64,000 nucleotides of DNA from contig OZ020520.1 of the NCBI GenBank assembly GCA_963971425.1, positions 7,048,553-7,112,552 of the forward strand, read 5' to 3'. Position numbers and translations under genes: made by a program. This document shows positions 13,561 through 26,251 of this stretch, piece by piece. The notes under the pieces were generated by a model. That model saw nothing but the letters and a program-made list of their open reading frames with translations. It was not told where the DNA came from and ran no database searches. The DNA comes from Bryoerythrophyllum caledonicum. Lineage: Eukaryota > Streptophyta > Bryopsida > Pottiales > Pottiaceae. Every line of letters begins with the position of its first letter. Positions within the stretch are counted from its first letter, which is position 1.

Positions 13561-13979
13561 AATACTCAAAGGGCTAAGCACGCAGTGGCTAGGTTATCAA
13601 ATAATGTGGTTTGTATTGTTTGGATTGTTTAAGGGAGGATTTGTGTGTAAAGTAGTAGTTGTTTTCCAGTTTGCGCTTATATATAAGAATGGTCATGGCG
13701 TATTGGATGGTGATGATGTTTATTTATTTGAAGGTGCTTTTGATAATAGTTTATGGGATTTTGAATACACTTTCAATTGAGTTCATAGATAAGATGTGGG
13801 TTGCAGCTTGGGCCCCCGCCGTAATCACTATGAGTGGGTCAATTTTCCAACCAAGTGTGCTAATATCATCATGGAGTGATGTGTATTTATTAATTTTGTT
13901 AGTGATTGTTTCTTATGAAATTTCTTATGAAAATCTATCATTACAGTGTAACTTCAATGAACTGTGTGGTGAGATTTGA

Positions 13980-16900
13980 ATCCAGTGTTGTTAGGGGGGG
14001 AACTATTGTATAGTAGACCACAGACACACAACATGTATGTTTAAGTCTAGCATTGCAATGACATCTCTGTGTATCACATGTGTGTAGTAGCAACCATGAT
14101 AGTACTGTGTTTTTTGGGGTTACCATTGAAGGTATCAACATTAATGAGGGTGAAGCAACTGGATTTGTTAGCTGAAACTAGTAGCTTCCTAATTTTCCAT
14201 ATTGCTTTGTTATGCCTTTTAACAATTAAAGAGTGTATGTGTGGATTTTGGCATTTTAGTCACTACATGTAGCCATGTATCAGGGTTTGTGGAGTTGCAT
14301 ATCAGGCATGTGTTATGGAGGGAAACCTTTTAAATCCAAAAAAAGTTGTTTTTGGGCATTTCCCATATATTGGCATGTTTGGAATTTAATGAGACAAGTT
14401 TTTGTATATCAGTGACATGAGGGTCGTTCTAGCAATCATGGATAGATCCTTATCTATGTTTCTGTTTGTTGTCCATTCTACAATGTTTGGGAAGTTGTTG
14501 GTAATTTATGTAAGGTGCTTTTCCATATCATATTTTTTGAAGTATTTAGTGAGGAATCTAATAGGGCCTTTGTCTGGAGTTCATCCATAGACGGCCACTT
14601 GTTTCTTTGGTAGTAGTATGGCGTTATGTGTTTGTGTGTTCGTGTGCGTGTTTAGCATTTCTATGGTCTTTACCTTTGCCAGTTTTTGGTAGTTCATTAG
14701 CTTTCTCATTGCCTACAATAATAGCATGGGCTCGCACTATATATAGTTTAGTGGATTGTGTTTGTGATTGTAGTATACTAGCATTTGTACCATTAATTTG
14801 AGGATGATTTTGTCGGGGTGGCTCTTATGCATGGATGGATGTTGAATTTGTGTATTTAAAAGGTGTAGTACATTTACGCAATCGGTAAAGATGATTGCGG
14901 GCTCATTTGAGTATGTAGTGGTTAGAATCCGGAGTGTTTTGTGGATGGCCATTATTTCAGCTCTAATTATGTTTTGTAGTCCCTGGAGTCTTTTGGAGAC
15001 TTCTAATTCTTTTGAGGCATTGTAAATTCCATTGCCGGATTAATAAAATTGCTATTTTCCAGAACTAGTGTGAGGGGATTCTTTAAAAGAGCCATCACTT
15101 TAGTATCAATGTTTGGGGTTGAATTTGAATGGAAAAATTGTGTTGAAATCTGGGAGAGGTATGGTGTTGTTTGTTTGATTTGGAGTAAGTTTGGGATAAT
15201 TGATTGTTTTTCAATGTTTGTTATTGTTGACTGTAATGGAGAGTGGTGTTGGTGGCGCTATGTTCGTGTAGAGTTGTTTTATGTTAAGTTTATTGGCTAT
15301 TTGTGTGAGTTGTTCTAGTGCGGTATATGTGCCAATTGTGTTGTTTTGGTGGTGTATGAATAAAATCTATAGTGTAGAGGCTTCTTTTCTGGCTTCTTTT
15401 TGGGATTTTTAAATTTCTTTTCGTTTGGTGGATTCTATATATGTTACCATGTCGGCATCAAATAGACTAATTATGTGTGTATCCAAGAAAGGGCCTTTGT
15501 GTCGATTGGTGTTTTGGTACCATTTGTTGTGTACCAAGTGGAGTTTAGTCCATTTTGTTATTGGTTCCAAAGCGAGTTTAGTCTGGTAGTTGGTATTGTT
15601 ATAAGGTATTTACCATTGTTGTTGTGTATGTGGGCAAGGTCATATTGAATTTGGATGGTGTGACTTTGTGTGTCTGTATCTTTGTATGGGTTGCATTCAT
15701 TGGTGGAGATGTAGATTAGGGGGGTGTGTGAAGGAAGCGGAACAAATCTTGTATCCCTTCCTTATTCTAGGGGTGGTATTTCTGGATAATGTTGTGGAGA
15801 TACTGGTGTTTTCTTTGTAAGTAGTATTTTTCAAGGCATGTTATGTTGTGTTTTGAGGTGTTGGGGTTGTGCCATGGGAATAAATTACCTTGTGGTGGCC
15901 ACGTGTTGTAGGTATTTTCTTGGGTATTCCATTGACATAAATAGGAGGTGGCTACTTTTACATGTCGTTGGTGTCATTGTGTTGGCGATGTTTGTGGTCT
16001 AAAATGGTATTTATTGGGTATCTTATTGGATTATTAAGAATGCGGCGGGGTGGTATTGGATATTTTGTATAGAGGGGGGATGGAGGGGTGAATAGGTGGG
16101 GTAATAATAGGGATGTGTATGTAGTTATCAAGACATATGTATTTGTTTTGTAGTGTACAAGGATTTGGATATACAATGCAAGGGTGAGGGCATGTATTTG
16201 AGCATTTGGGGTGGCAAAATAATTTTTTAGCTAGGTTTAGGGCACTTTCAATTAACTTCGAGGGTGGTGAGTGGTAACTTTTGTCTTCTTCTTTGTTCAT
16301 ATTGTGGGTACCATTTGGTGATGCGATTTGATTGAGTGTTATAATATTGGAGGCAAATGATCTTTGATGGAATCTCATTGAGAATTGTTTGTTTAAGTGT
16401 GGGAGTATTTGGGCTTTTAGTAGCCATAAACTATTGAGGGGGTGAGTTCAAGTTCAAAGTCTTTTAGGAAACTTCTCAGGTGTAGTTTTTCCATAGTTTT
16501 GAGGAGAAATAACGTAAGGATAATAGGAGATCTACAACAATCATGGCTTTTGATTATTGGTAATTCCTCAGCGCCACTATCTTTGGCAAATATGAGGTGT
16601 AGTAGACCTTCCTATTTTTTTCATAATTTGAGGGCGTTTGATAATTGTTTGCCGATACATCTAAGATAGTCGTTCTTTGGGAAAAAGGCATCAAGTCCAT
16701 TGAAATATTGTAGAAGTTGTGTTATGATGTTTGACATGCATTTAGAAAGTCTACAATTGTTTTCTGTGTAGCTAGAATTTTTTTGTCTAATTTTTTAATA
16801 GTTGTTGTAGAATATGGTACTGCAAACAAGCTGTATGCCACCCTAGGTCTCATAACTTAGTCAATCATTTTAATTTTTTGTTTCATGGTGGCCGAGCAGT

Positions 16901-19000
16901 TTGTTAGTTCTTTGCATTGTTTGGTGAGTTTGGTGGTGGTGACGTGTATTTGAATTTTCCATTTTAGTGATGGGACCATGTGTGTGCCGAGGTATATATA
17001 GGCTTCGTTTTGGTGCAGAGCCGGTATTGGGTTGTTGCAATAGTTGATATATATAGGCTTTGAATGCTGTGGGGTCATTTTAGATTTGTTGGAGCATCTG
17101 GTAACCACGCATTTTTGTACGCCAACATCCATTTCTGTTCATTTACAAAATTTGTCAATTTTGTTTGTTTGTGATTGTAAAGATTTTAATTTCTAGACAA
17201 TGCGACTAGGTCTTTTGCATAGGCTACGGAGTTTATTATGACTTTTGATGTTCCAAATGTATAACCATTGTCGCCTTTTTTGAGCCATTGTAATAATGGT
17301 TCTAAGAATATAACAAACAGGTAGGGACTAAGTGTATCACCTTAAATAGCTTCACATTGAATGGGTATTGGGTGGATTTTTCCAAAATGTTTGCCAATGT
17401 AGGTGGTAGTGGGTTGTCAGTGTATGTTGCCAACAAGTGTGACGACATTGATTGGGTAGCCAAGGTCAGTTACGATGGCTAGTAATCTAGCGTGGTTGAT
17501 AGAGCCAAAGGCATTTTTGAAATCTTTGTAAATAATGTAGATATCTTGGTTTGAAAATTTGGCATCTTGTGCTGCGATGATTGTTTGAATTTGTCTAGCA
17601 GTGTTGCGTTCAGCTTGGAATCCTTCTTGGTTGTCGTGTAGGATTTTGTGTGTTTCACCATATGTTGCTAATATTGATGTAAATATGCTTGTATCTAGTT
17701 TGTATATTGTGTTGGCCAATGCAATTGGACAATGGTTGGTTAGTATGTATGGATCACCTTTTTTGTATAATACTATGGTGAGATTCATTTTCTAGAGCTC
17801 TGGGATTTGTTTTTGTTTGTGGCAGTGGATAAAGAAAAGATAGAGGAGTTGGTGGAAATTTTGTGGTATATTTTTTAGGATTGAGTTAGGTATACGGTCT
17901 GGCCCAAGGGCTTTGTTATAATTAAGGTTTTTTATGCATGTGTCGTAGATTTCTCTATTAAAATATACATGTGTGGAGCAAGATGTTGGGTGTGCCTCTT
18001 TTTCCTAAGGTAAATCCATCTACATTGTACTAGGGGTATTGTCTGACGTTGCATATCCAGTTTTGAGGGTGCTTTGTTGGGTGGTGGCAGGTGGATACCG
18101 TAGGTTTTTTAATTGTGGTTCATTGTGTATAAATTTCATTTGCAATGTCTTCTGGGTTTGTTAATATATCACCTTTTTGATTTATAATGCAATCAAGTGG
18201 ATGTGAGATATTACTATTGATGAGTTTGTGGTTGATTTTCTTGGGGGTTTTATCATAGAGTTGTCGGTATTTGGAAATGGCTTTTTTGATACAATCTAGA
18301 CTATTGTATTTGATTGTTATTTTTTGAGCTAGTTTATTTGCTGTTTGGGCAATGCTTGCAATGTCTATGATCCATTGTTTAAGGAGAATGTTGTCATGCG
18401 GGGGTGTGGTATTTGAGTGTCTACGGTTTATAATATTGTTGAGTATGGGGTGATTGCGCCAATTCAAGTTATGGTTTTTCTAATGAAGTGATAGGTTACA
18501 AGGTGTTTTTTCAACAGTTTAGCTAGTTGTTGTGGTAAGAAACCACCTTGTTGGGCGGTTTTAGGAGTTAGTTTGAAAATGGCTGGTGCTTTGCACGTTT
18601 TTTCCTAGTGTATTGGAGATTTCATCAATAATTGTATTTATAGTATTGCATGCCCTTTGCCAATGTTCTTGTATGAGATTATCATTATTTTCAAGTATTG
18701 TAGTGAGGTTTTCAATAGTGAGTGTGTTGTTCTTAAAGAAGGCAATGTCAATTTTTTCCAGATTATCTTCTAGGATAGAATTTAATATTTTAGTGCAATT
18801 TTGGTTTGTGGTTGGTGATTCTTTGTCATTAGTTTATGGTTTGGAATGTGTAGTTGAATGGAAAAATGGTTGGAGTTGAGGTTGCTACTAGTGTTTGTTA
18901 TTGAGGTGAATTGATGGGATTGTGATGTATTTACAAAGAGACCGTCTATCAAACTGGTTTCTATGTAGTTGATTCCACCTTGCCTATAGCGGTGTGTGTT
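13980..19000 (-). mobile_element. non-LTR retrotransposon (LINE) with RT and RNase H, dead
   Basis: Minus-strand pieces appear in element order. A pre-RT region lies at about 18,470-18,120. Reverse transcriptase lies at about 17,790-16,800, with blocks LYKKGDP, QEGFQAERN, YKDFKNAFGSINHARLLAIV and a degenerate active-site box AYAKDL near 17,235, where AYADDL is expected. A polar region follows at 16,380-16,030. An RNase H part lies at about 15,060-14,740, with RAEIMAIHKTL and a TDC..LHLLNTQIQHPS..SHPDK stretch. Many stops and frameshifts separate these parts, and the first active-site Asp is replaced, so it cannot be active. The RT-then-RNase H order is that of I-like or L1-like plant LINEs carrying RNase H. 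Both ends are approximate; no clear 3' tail or target duplication was found. Confidence 0.82.
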
Positions 19001-20165
19001 TCTGTGGGGATAAGTTGTTTGTAGGTTTTCTTATCATCTCATATAAGTTTAGAAGAAGATCCTACGGTTACATTTTCAAAAAATTCATCTTGACAATTTT
19101 TAATCAATGGAGTAGAGATACTTCTAAATTGCCTTGGTCTTTAGAGGTCATGAGGAATTTAATTCAATTAAACTATTTAAATATATAAATAAATGTATTT
19201 AGCTTAAAAATAAATTGATAAAAATATTTAAGTTGTACTACTTTCTATTCTACTATATTTAAAATCTTGTAGAAGATACCGGATGGCGTAGACTCGAAAG
19301 ATACCCAAAAGTATAGAGGAATGCACAACCATTCCACCTTCCACACATTTGTACTCTAATTTCCGCACCAAGCTCTTTTCCACATCAATGACCATGTCCC
19401 TTCCTTGTGCTTGCTTCATCCTACGGGCGCATAAAATTCTAGCAAATTTGAAACAAAAGCCACTCATCGCGATAGGTTCTTTGAACCTACTTAAGCAACT
19501 CAAGAACACAAATTTTCCTTTGAAACTAGCCTTATACAACGCTGTCGTGTAGAGAGAGTTTTGCTTCGGGAAATCATGGGGATTCTGGTTGCTGCTAGTA
19601 TGATTTGAAAACAAAGGTTGTCTTTCAGTAAAACGTCGATTCTTGAACGTCGAATCTTCTTCAACCTTCTTCAAACTGGTCCACATTGGCCTATCCTGTG
19701 GTGGTTCTAAAGGGTTAAGGGTAAGGGTAGGTGATAAGAAACCACGGCCTCGGACGGGTAAAACGGGACGGCCAAACCACGAGCTGACCGTACGAAAGAT
19801 TGGCTCCTAAACTTCAAACCCACGGTGACCAGCAATCGCGCCTCACCGGTGGGAACAACATAAACACGACCGTGTGGGCCATTAACCCCACTTCGCCGCA
19901 ACAAAGTTTACGAAGCAGAATTGAAAAACAACTAGCCTCCAAAACTGGCTGGGAATAACAAATAAAGACAACGAGCCTCCAAAGCCGGCTAGGAATAACA
20001 AAGCCACAAGCCACAACACGCGAGTCTTCTTGTCTTCTTATCTTCAAGTCTTCAAATCTTCTTATCTTCAAGTCTTGAAGTGTTCAAAAACACAAAAGAC
20101 CTCTTAAAGTTCTTTACCACACTAACTGCGAGCTTCAGATTGATGTCACAGATGGTTCGAGCCGC
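19001..20165. other. repeat-poor intergenic stretch with one unassigned minus frame
   Basis: A minus-strand frame of 152 codons lies at 19686-19228. It has a fairly normal amino-acid mix and contains a Lys/Arg/Cys-rich middle, but it matches nothing I know. It may be chance or a degraded exon. Near 20,025-20,085 is a CT-rich simple repeat built on TCTTC and AAGTCTT words. Nothing else is recognisable. Confidence 0.35.
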
Positions 20166-20720
20166 CAAATGCCAAGTGCTATAACTTTTTAGAAAGCTGG
20201 TGCAGTAAGCTAACATCCTCCAAAATCTCAAGTTATTCTAAACTACCTTCTAAAAATTATGGAGGTTCAAAGTTTGTGCCTTCTTATGTCGATGGCAGCA
20301 AACCCTCTCCAACTTTGGCGACTATAACTTCTATACTACGATTCTAAACGAATCGTATAATAGCTTCATAGAAAGCTAATTTAATACGATACAACTCCTC
20401 TAAATTTCACTTTAAACTAATCTACTCACTAAAAGTTGTGTAAGCTTAAAACTCACGCCTCCCCACTTCCAAGATGGCAGAACTCTCATCTACTTGAATG
20501 GCTATAACTTTTTCATAGCGCATCTAAATGAGTCGAGTGATAGCTTCTTAGAAAGCTAATACAATGAGGTATGCTTCTCTCAAATTTCAAGTCCGAACAC
20601 AAAGTATCGAAGCCGTGGTGAAGGCCCGAAGTTGCTGCTCCTCTAATTGGGTAGCGGCCAACTACTCCTCACTCAATCTCTCATAACTTTTGCGTATGAA
20701 CTCCAAATTGAACAAAAACA
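20165..20720. repeat. degenerate tandem repeat, about 150-180 bp period
   Basis: The phrase TATAACTTTT or TATAACTTCT, followed by a short divergent stretch and then AGAAAGCT, recurs near 20,180, 20,330, 20,500 and 20,685. Each is followed by a CTCTAAATTTCA or CTCAAATTTCAA-like block. The units are diverged, which suggests an old tandem array or the untranslated part of an old retroelement. Confidence 0.45.
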
Positions 20721-21139
20721 CCGCTCAAAGAAGCGCAACTTCACAAGGAACAACTTCATAAACTTTCATAACATTCTCATGAAAAAAGAGTACACACCGC
20801 CCGATCTCCTTCTCGGGAATTTTCTCACAGCACTCCTTACACATCAAAAACACACACCAAGAAGAAAAGAGAGTCGCCCCCCCTTATCCTTCACATCAGT
20901 CCATGTCTAAGCCACATGGGCATCTAAGCCTATTGGTTAACCTCCAAAAGCACTCTAAAGTCTACCAAGATAAGATAGGAAAGAAACCCCAACCATTGGG
21001 CTTCAAATGGTGAAGTTCCAAAAGAATTCTAAGACGGTCAAACCTTTTCTTAGTTTATTTTCTTTTTCTTTCTTGATCTAACATAAACATAAACACATAA
21101 CAAACTCCTATATTAACAACTGAATGGATTCTACCTTTA

Positions 21140-21730
21140 TCTAACCGAATAAAATTTCTAGAATTTGACGGAGCACCGCAAAAACATAACTCGCTTTTCG
21201 TTCATCGCTTAAATAGGTCAGCGGCCCTCGAAGCCAAAGACGGTGACCCATCTCATTAGAAAAGCGACTCACCATTTGGCCTTCATTGATATTTTCAAAA
21301 CACCCTTCAAACACCATCTAATGGCCACCCGTCAATGAAGCTTCAGCCTCCAATACAATCACTAGAGCTCTCGCGTCCGGTTGTAGATTCACAAATGCAA
21401 ATTGTCGCAGACTTGGATCTGGACGTGGTTGAACACGACGCTCGGAAGGCCCCGCTTCATCTCGCACTCGCCGTCTGGAAGTTGATGGCTGAGAAGATTG
21501 AAACGGATCCTCCGGTAATTGCGATAACGACAACTCCCACTCATCTGGGTCTTGAGAATCCATACTATCAACTCTAAGCAATCCAAGCTATTGGCTTGAA
21601 GCAAAACATGTGAGGCAAAGAAACTATCTTCCCTTTTTATATCTCTCAGTAACTTCTTTAAGAAGCTTGCCTTCACTGAATTACTCAAATAGTCATAAAT
21701 AATTATATTTGAACTAAAAATAGCCCGCAT
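21140..21730 (-). other. fragment of an element-type coding region, unassigned
   Basis: The minus strand at 21581-21318 has a credible N-terminus (MDSQDPDEWELSLSQLPEDP) followed by a Ser/Arg/Pro-rich stretch. Open sequence beyond it includes NEMGHRLWLRGPLTYLSDER. The composition is more protein-like than the surrounding AT-rich DNA. It resembles the first part of a transposon or retroelement protein, but I cannot name the family. It is broken. Confidence 0.35.
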
Positions 21731-24700
21731 AAAAAGATCTGGCTAAAGGACAAGGTCGCGACATTGTACAGTCCCTCAACAGTTGTATAAAGCCGCCTTA
21801 AGTCCACTAATGGTCGCCAAGTTGCGGACTTGGTTGGTTGTCAAGGTCCGTTGATTGTTGCCTGCCGATTCCGGGTTCGAGCTTTATCAAACTCGTTGAA
21901 CGGCCTGGATAGTTGCAACTTGGTTCTTGCTAGTGAAAGCAGGAAATAAGCAGCCAACCGGCCACCTACGCTTCCCTGAACTACAGTGACAAGATGTAGG
22001 CTTCCAAGTTATACTAACAAGCTCCGGTTATCCCCCATTGAACCAAACCGTGGATTTCTCCACGACCCCAATCTTTTGTATCTTTCTCCTCATATTCTAT
22101 CCGATGTCCAAGGCAACATCTTTAATGTTTTCACACAATATATTAATTTACAACACGACAATGCTCACATTTGTGCTTTGCAAATGTCAATTCCAAGGAT
22201 TTTTTTAGACAAGACATGGACTGCAATCGCCACAATAAGTTTGTACAATGGAACTTTAACAAGCAATTAATCTATCTCATGGAGGCGTGCAACCATGTCT
22301 GCATGCAGTTGGCTGCATGATTAAGGCGTCCAAAGATGGGCCAATTACCATTGTCAAAGAGATTTCAAAGGTTTATTGCAGAACCATGTAAAGTGTCCCT
22401 CATTTAATCGAGTCAAACAAACTTGACGCTATCATAGATCTCAACCTTGATATTGTGCGCCTTGGCTTGCTCAGCAAGCCGCTCTACCACATTTTTCACC
22501 CAGAGGTATTAGATGGGAAGACAAGTACCACTACAACCAATACGTTTCTTTGCCAAAATCTCTAGATCATCAAATCAACAAGAGCAGAGGAGGAGAGCGG
22601 AAGGAGAAGATGGCATGGGAGTTGAACGAGGCGGTCACAAAGTCCATGAATATATGGGCATTGTCTTTAAATTCATTGTAACATCCACTCTCTCCTCTTA
22701 AAATATTCACATATTGTTCCTAGATTCATGGTCCATGTGTAGGAAAATTGGATTTTTTAGGGAGTCTTTTAGGATTTTAGAGAGCATCTGAGTGAGTCAA
22801 TTGAAGGTTATGTGCTAGATCAATGTTGATATTGATATTTTGCGGATTTATGGAGTGCGTGTGTGGGTTTCGTGGGCAAGGGATTTATTGAAATACTTAG
22901 TTTCTTGAGAGATGGACTCCACAAGCAATTTATGGTTCTAGATGTAAGTTCCAACATATAAATGTTGTGTTTGAGGATTTTGGACGTTTGGAACGTTCCT
23001 TTTTCCAAATTCACATACTCCTTGTTCAACTTCCATATGTAGAAGATTGTGATACCATCAATTTAGAAGATAATTAGGGTTTTAGGAAGACCTTCTAGGA
23101 TCATGTTTGCTTAAATTGTTCATTTTGAACATCTCTTTTGAATATATAGGGCCTAAGCTCACGGAAAGTTGAGATATCTTTTGGGCTCATGGAAAGTTGA
23201 GATCTACTTTAGAAAAGTCATTGGAACTTCCACCACTGCCAATATGAGAAGTGGACTACAAGAGGAAAAAGCTTGTATGTGAATAAAGAGCGGAGAGCGG
23301 TGAGCAAAAAAGAATGAGCAATAATTATAATAATTATTGTAAAGTTGAAAAATCATAGGGCTCCTATTATTGTGAACTATTTTTAGGAAATTAAAAAAGT
23401 GTAACCACAATTTGTTGTATGTATATTATAAAAAATTAGGACCAACGTCATCATATGAGATTTTTCATGGATAGTGACGTCATCATTGAAACATATATCT
23501 AGTTAAAAATATTATTTATAATTTTAGCCTATTCAATATTAGTTTTTTGATGTGGGCAACACTATAGGAAAGGTCTTGACAACCTTCATTGAATCTATTT
23601 TAAGATGTATGGAAACTCCAAATATGAATTTGTTAAAAAATTTAAAGCATTTTAAAAAGTTTGGGTTTTTTGTGCTACTATCGTAATGCTAAGCAAGGTT
23701 TGAAAAATCCGTTTATTTCTTAGTTTTATTCCAAGTGCCCGATATTTTGTATGCCAAATAATGAAAAGATTACATAAATTTTAAATCCAACTCGACAAAC
23801 AAAGGTTAATGCTTTCATTTGAGGTAGAAGGATCATATGAGGAAAAAATGATGTTAATTTTTGTGAGGAGATGAAAATTGTTACAGCATCTTGCTTGAAA
23901 AACTGTCTCTTGCACCCATTAACATCAACAACTACACACCACGTTTTTGCAAAAATAAGAAGAAGTAAAAATAACAACATGTGTTCCACTGAAAATATTT
24001 CCAAGGTTCTTTAGTTTAAATTTTATTTATTTCAATAAAACGTATTTTTACTTTAATTTTTATAAAATATTCTTATATTCCAATATTTAAAGTTTTAAAA
24101 TAGTATTTTTGGCTCTTCAGGGTAGAATGTTTTGCTTATTGCTCACATACAAACTTCCTCCCATTTAGGAACCTCTCATACATCCTCAACTCAATATTCT
24201 CTTGTTAATATTTGAAACCACATGGTGAAGGTGGCATAGTATTAAAAATACAAAAACTTCACAAAAAGTATGCAAAAACCAAAGGCAAGAAATCAAATTG
24301 ATGACAAGAATAGTACAAGACCATGAAGAAGGCGACACCACTGTTCCACAAATTGTATCTGCAAGACTAAGAGGTACTTTGTCTTGCTTCTTATTTATAC
24401 AATGAACAGTTAAGTTCAAAAGATCATTCTATACAAGGTTCGACGTAACTAGAAAAGGTTTATAGAAGGTTCTTGGACCATAGTACTTTTTGTGGAATCT
24501 TTTTGAAGCCTAAGGAATATTTAAATTTTTTTGTTGAAGTTTCTAAAAGACTGTGGAAGCTTCTCAAAGGTTGTAGAGGATTGTTGATTGCATGCCTATG
24601 ACAACTCTTTTTCTTTTTAGAATGTATTCCAAGACAAGGACCATTACTTGGTCCAAAGTTTAAACTTGCAAGATTTCAAGAATTTCTTTCATAATTGATG

Positions 24701-24840
24701 GTTGTTAATTTTTTCCAATTCTTGGTAAGATAATTTACTAATACTGATTCATGATAAGTTTTGAAAATGCCTTAAAAATGTGAGTCTTGAGCTCTACACT
24801 TTCAAACTCCAATAAGACCTTAGTAATTTTTTAAGGAATG
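21731..24840. other. intergenic debris, no supported gene
   Basis: Only chance frames of 60-94 codons occur. Near 22,450-22,510 the minus strand reads VKNVVERLAEQAKAHN, which looks like a small gene relic with no continuation. A 31-bp direct doublet containing GGAAAGTTGAGAT occurs at about 23,155-23,212. A GGTTCGAGC word near 21,875 resembles a tRNA/SINE B box, but no matching A box was convincing. Confidence 0.4.
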
Positions 24841-26057
24841 TGAAGTAAAGCTTTTGAAGAAAAATAAAATTACTTTAATAATCAAACATGGTAAGTGAGC
24901 TACCTTGTATGGAGTGCAATGTAAACGGAGAGTAGGTAAGTTATAAATCATTTAAGGAAAGACATCTCACATGGAATACTTCTAATCATTTATTATATCT
25001 AAAATGGAGCATGGATTAGAAGTAAAATTTAAGTGGCATTGGTGTGCGTTGTTACAAAAACTTCATAGCAAGGTCAATGTCTTCATCCACAATACCTATA
25101 ACTTGGGCATTGATAACAACAAAAAATCTTCTCCCTCATAGTGGTAGTTGAGCAATAATTTTCACCCATTTGTTGACAACACCGGTCATAGAGATTTTTC
25201 ACAAAAGATTGATTTCTTTGTTGTAAAAAGCAATAAGTGCGTTGAACAAAGGAAAGGGGACACGTTGAAAGAAGAAATGAACACACAAAAAGGAAGAGAG
25301 GTCTCTTATCGATTTTTGAAAAATGTGAAGAGAAGTTTTCAAAAAAGTTAAGGCTTATATTAATCATTAAATATGGTAGAGAGAAATCTTGTTTGAAGAG
25401 CAGTGTAAATAGGGAGTAGGCAACTTATGAATAATTTTAAAGAATGACATCACACATGAAATACTTGTAATTATTTTATTGTACTTAAGAATAGGGCATG
25501 GATGGTAAGTAAAATTCAAGCAACATGGTGGTGCAGGTGCATGGTAAATATTCCACAACGTGTTTGATGTCCTCAAATACAACATCTATTACTTGGGCGT
25601 TCATAACAATAAGATTGTCTCTCCCTCATAGTGGTGATTGAGGAACAATCTCCACCCGTTTGCTTACAACACGTCATAAAGATTTTCTACACAACATTAT
25701 AGTCTCTATTATAGAACTCAACAACTGCTTCATGGAAAGGAGGGGGGAAGGTAGAAAGAAACAATTCACACACAAAAAGAAGAAAAGTGCCTTATTGGTT
25801 TTTGGAAAAATTAGAAGTAAAGTTTTCAAAATGGTTAATTCTTTTATCAATCATGAATATGATAGGTGAACTAACTTGTTTGGAGTGTATTGTAAATAAA
25901 GAGAAGGCAAGTTATAATCATTTAAGGGAGGACGTCACACATGATATACATTTAATTATATATTCTATCTAAAATGGGGCATGAAAAGGAAGTATAATTT
26001 GAGAGGCATTGGGGTGCGTCATATGCAAAAACCCTACAACAAGCTTAATGTTCTTGG
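24840..26057. repeat. tandem array of about 0.5-kb units, left part
   Basis: Two full units and part of a third can be followed. Marker phrases recur in order: TGGAGTGCAATGTAAA, GACATCACACATGAAATACT, GGGCATGGAT, ACTTGGGCATTGATAACAAC, CTCCCTCATAGTGGT, and a closing AAGTTTTCAAAA. The ACTTGGGC block sits near 25,094 and 25,590, a period of about 496 bases. Copies are diverged by many substitutions and small indels. Reading frames in it are not conserved between units, so it is not coding. The array is interrupted at 26,057 by the Copia element and resumes near 29,728. Confidence 0.7.
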
Positions 26058-26251
26058 TGTTGGAAGCGGGAAACTTGATCCAACCTTGTTACCACTACAA
26101 TGTTCTTTACATATGTATTAGCATGCCAAGATTAGGTAGTCTCTTAGTTACCAACTAGTTAGTTCTGTTGCTGTTATATATTCTGAAATAAAATTGAAAA
26201 TTTTCACATGTGTGGTGGAACCAACTCCGTGAGTCAATTGAGTTTACAACA
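26058..26251 (+). repeat. 5' LTR of the Copia fossil
   Basis: About 194 bases with TGTTG at the left and CAACA at the right as short inverted termini, followed directly by the tRNA-iMet primer site. Short LTRs of this size are usual for some plant Copia lineages. Confidence 0.65.

Noticed and set aside
14000-15400. Plus-strand frames of 60-109 codons rich in Val, Phe and Leu
   Set aside because: They are the complement of the minus-strand LINE, whose A-rich sense strand gives T/G-rich antisense frames.
21850-21900. tRNA or tRNA-derived SINE suggested by a GGTTCGAGC word
   Set aside because: No cloverleaf can be folded and no A box lies at the right distance.
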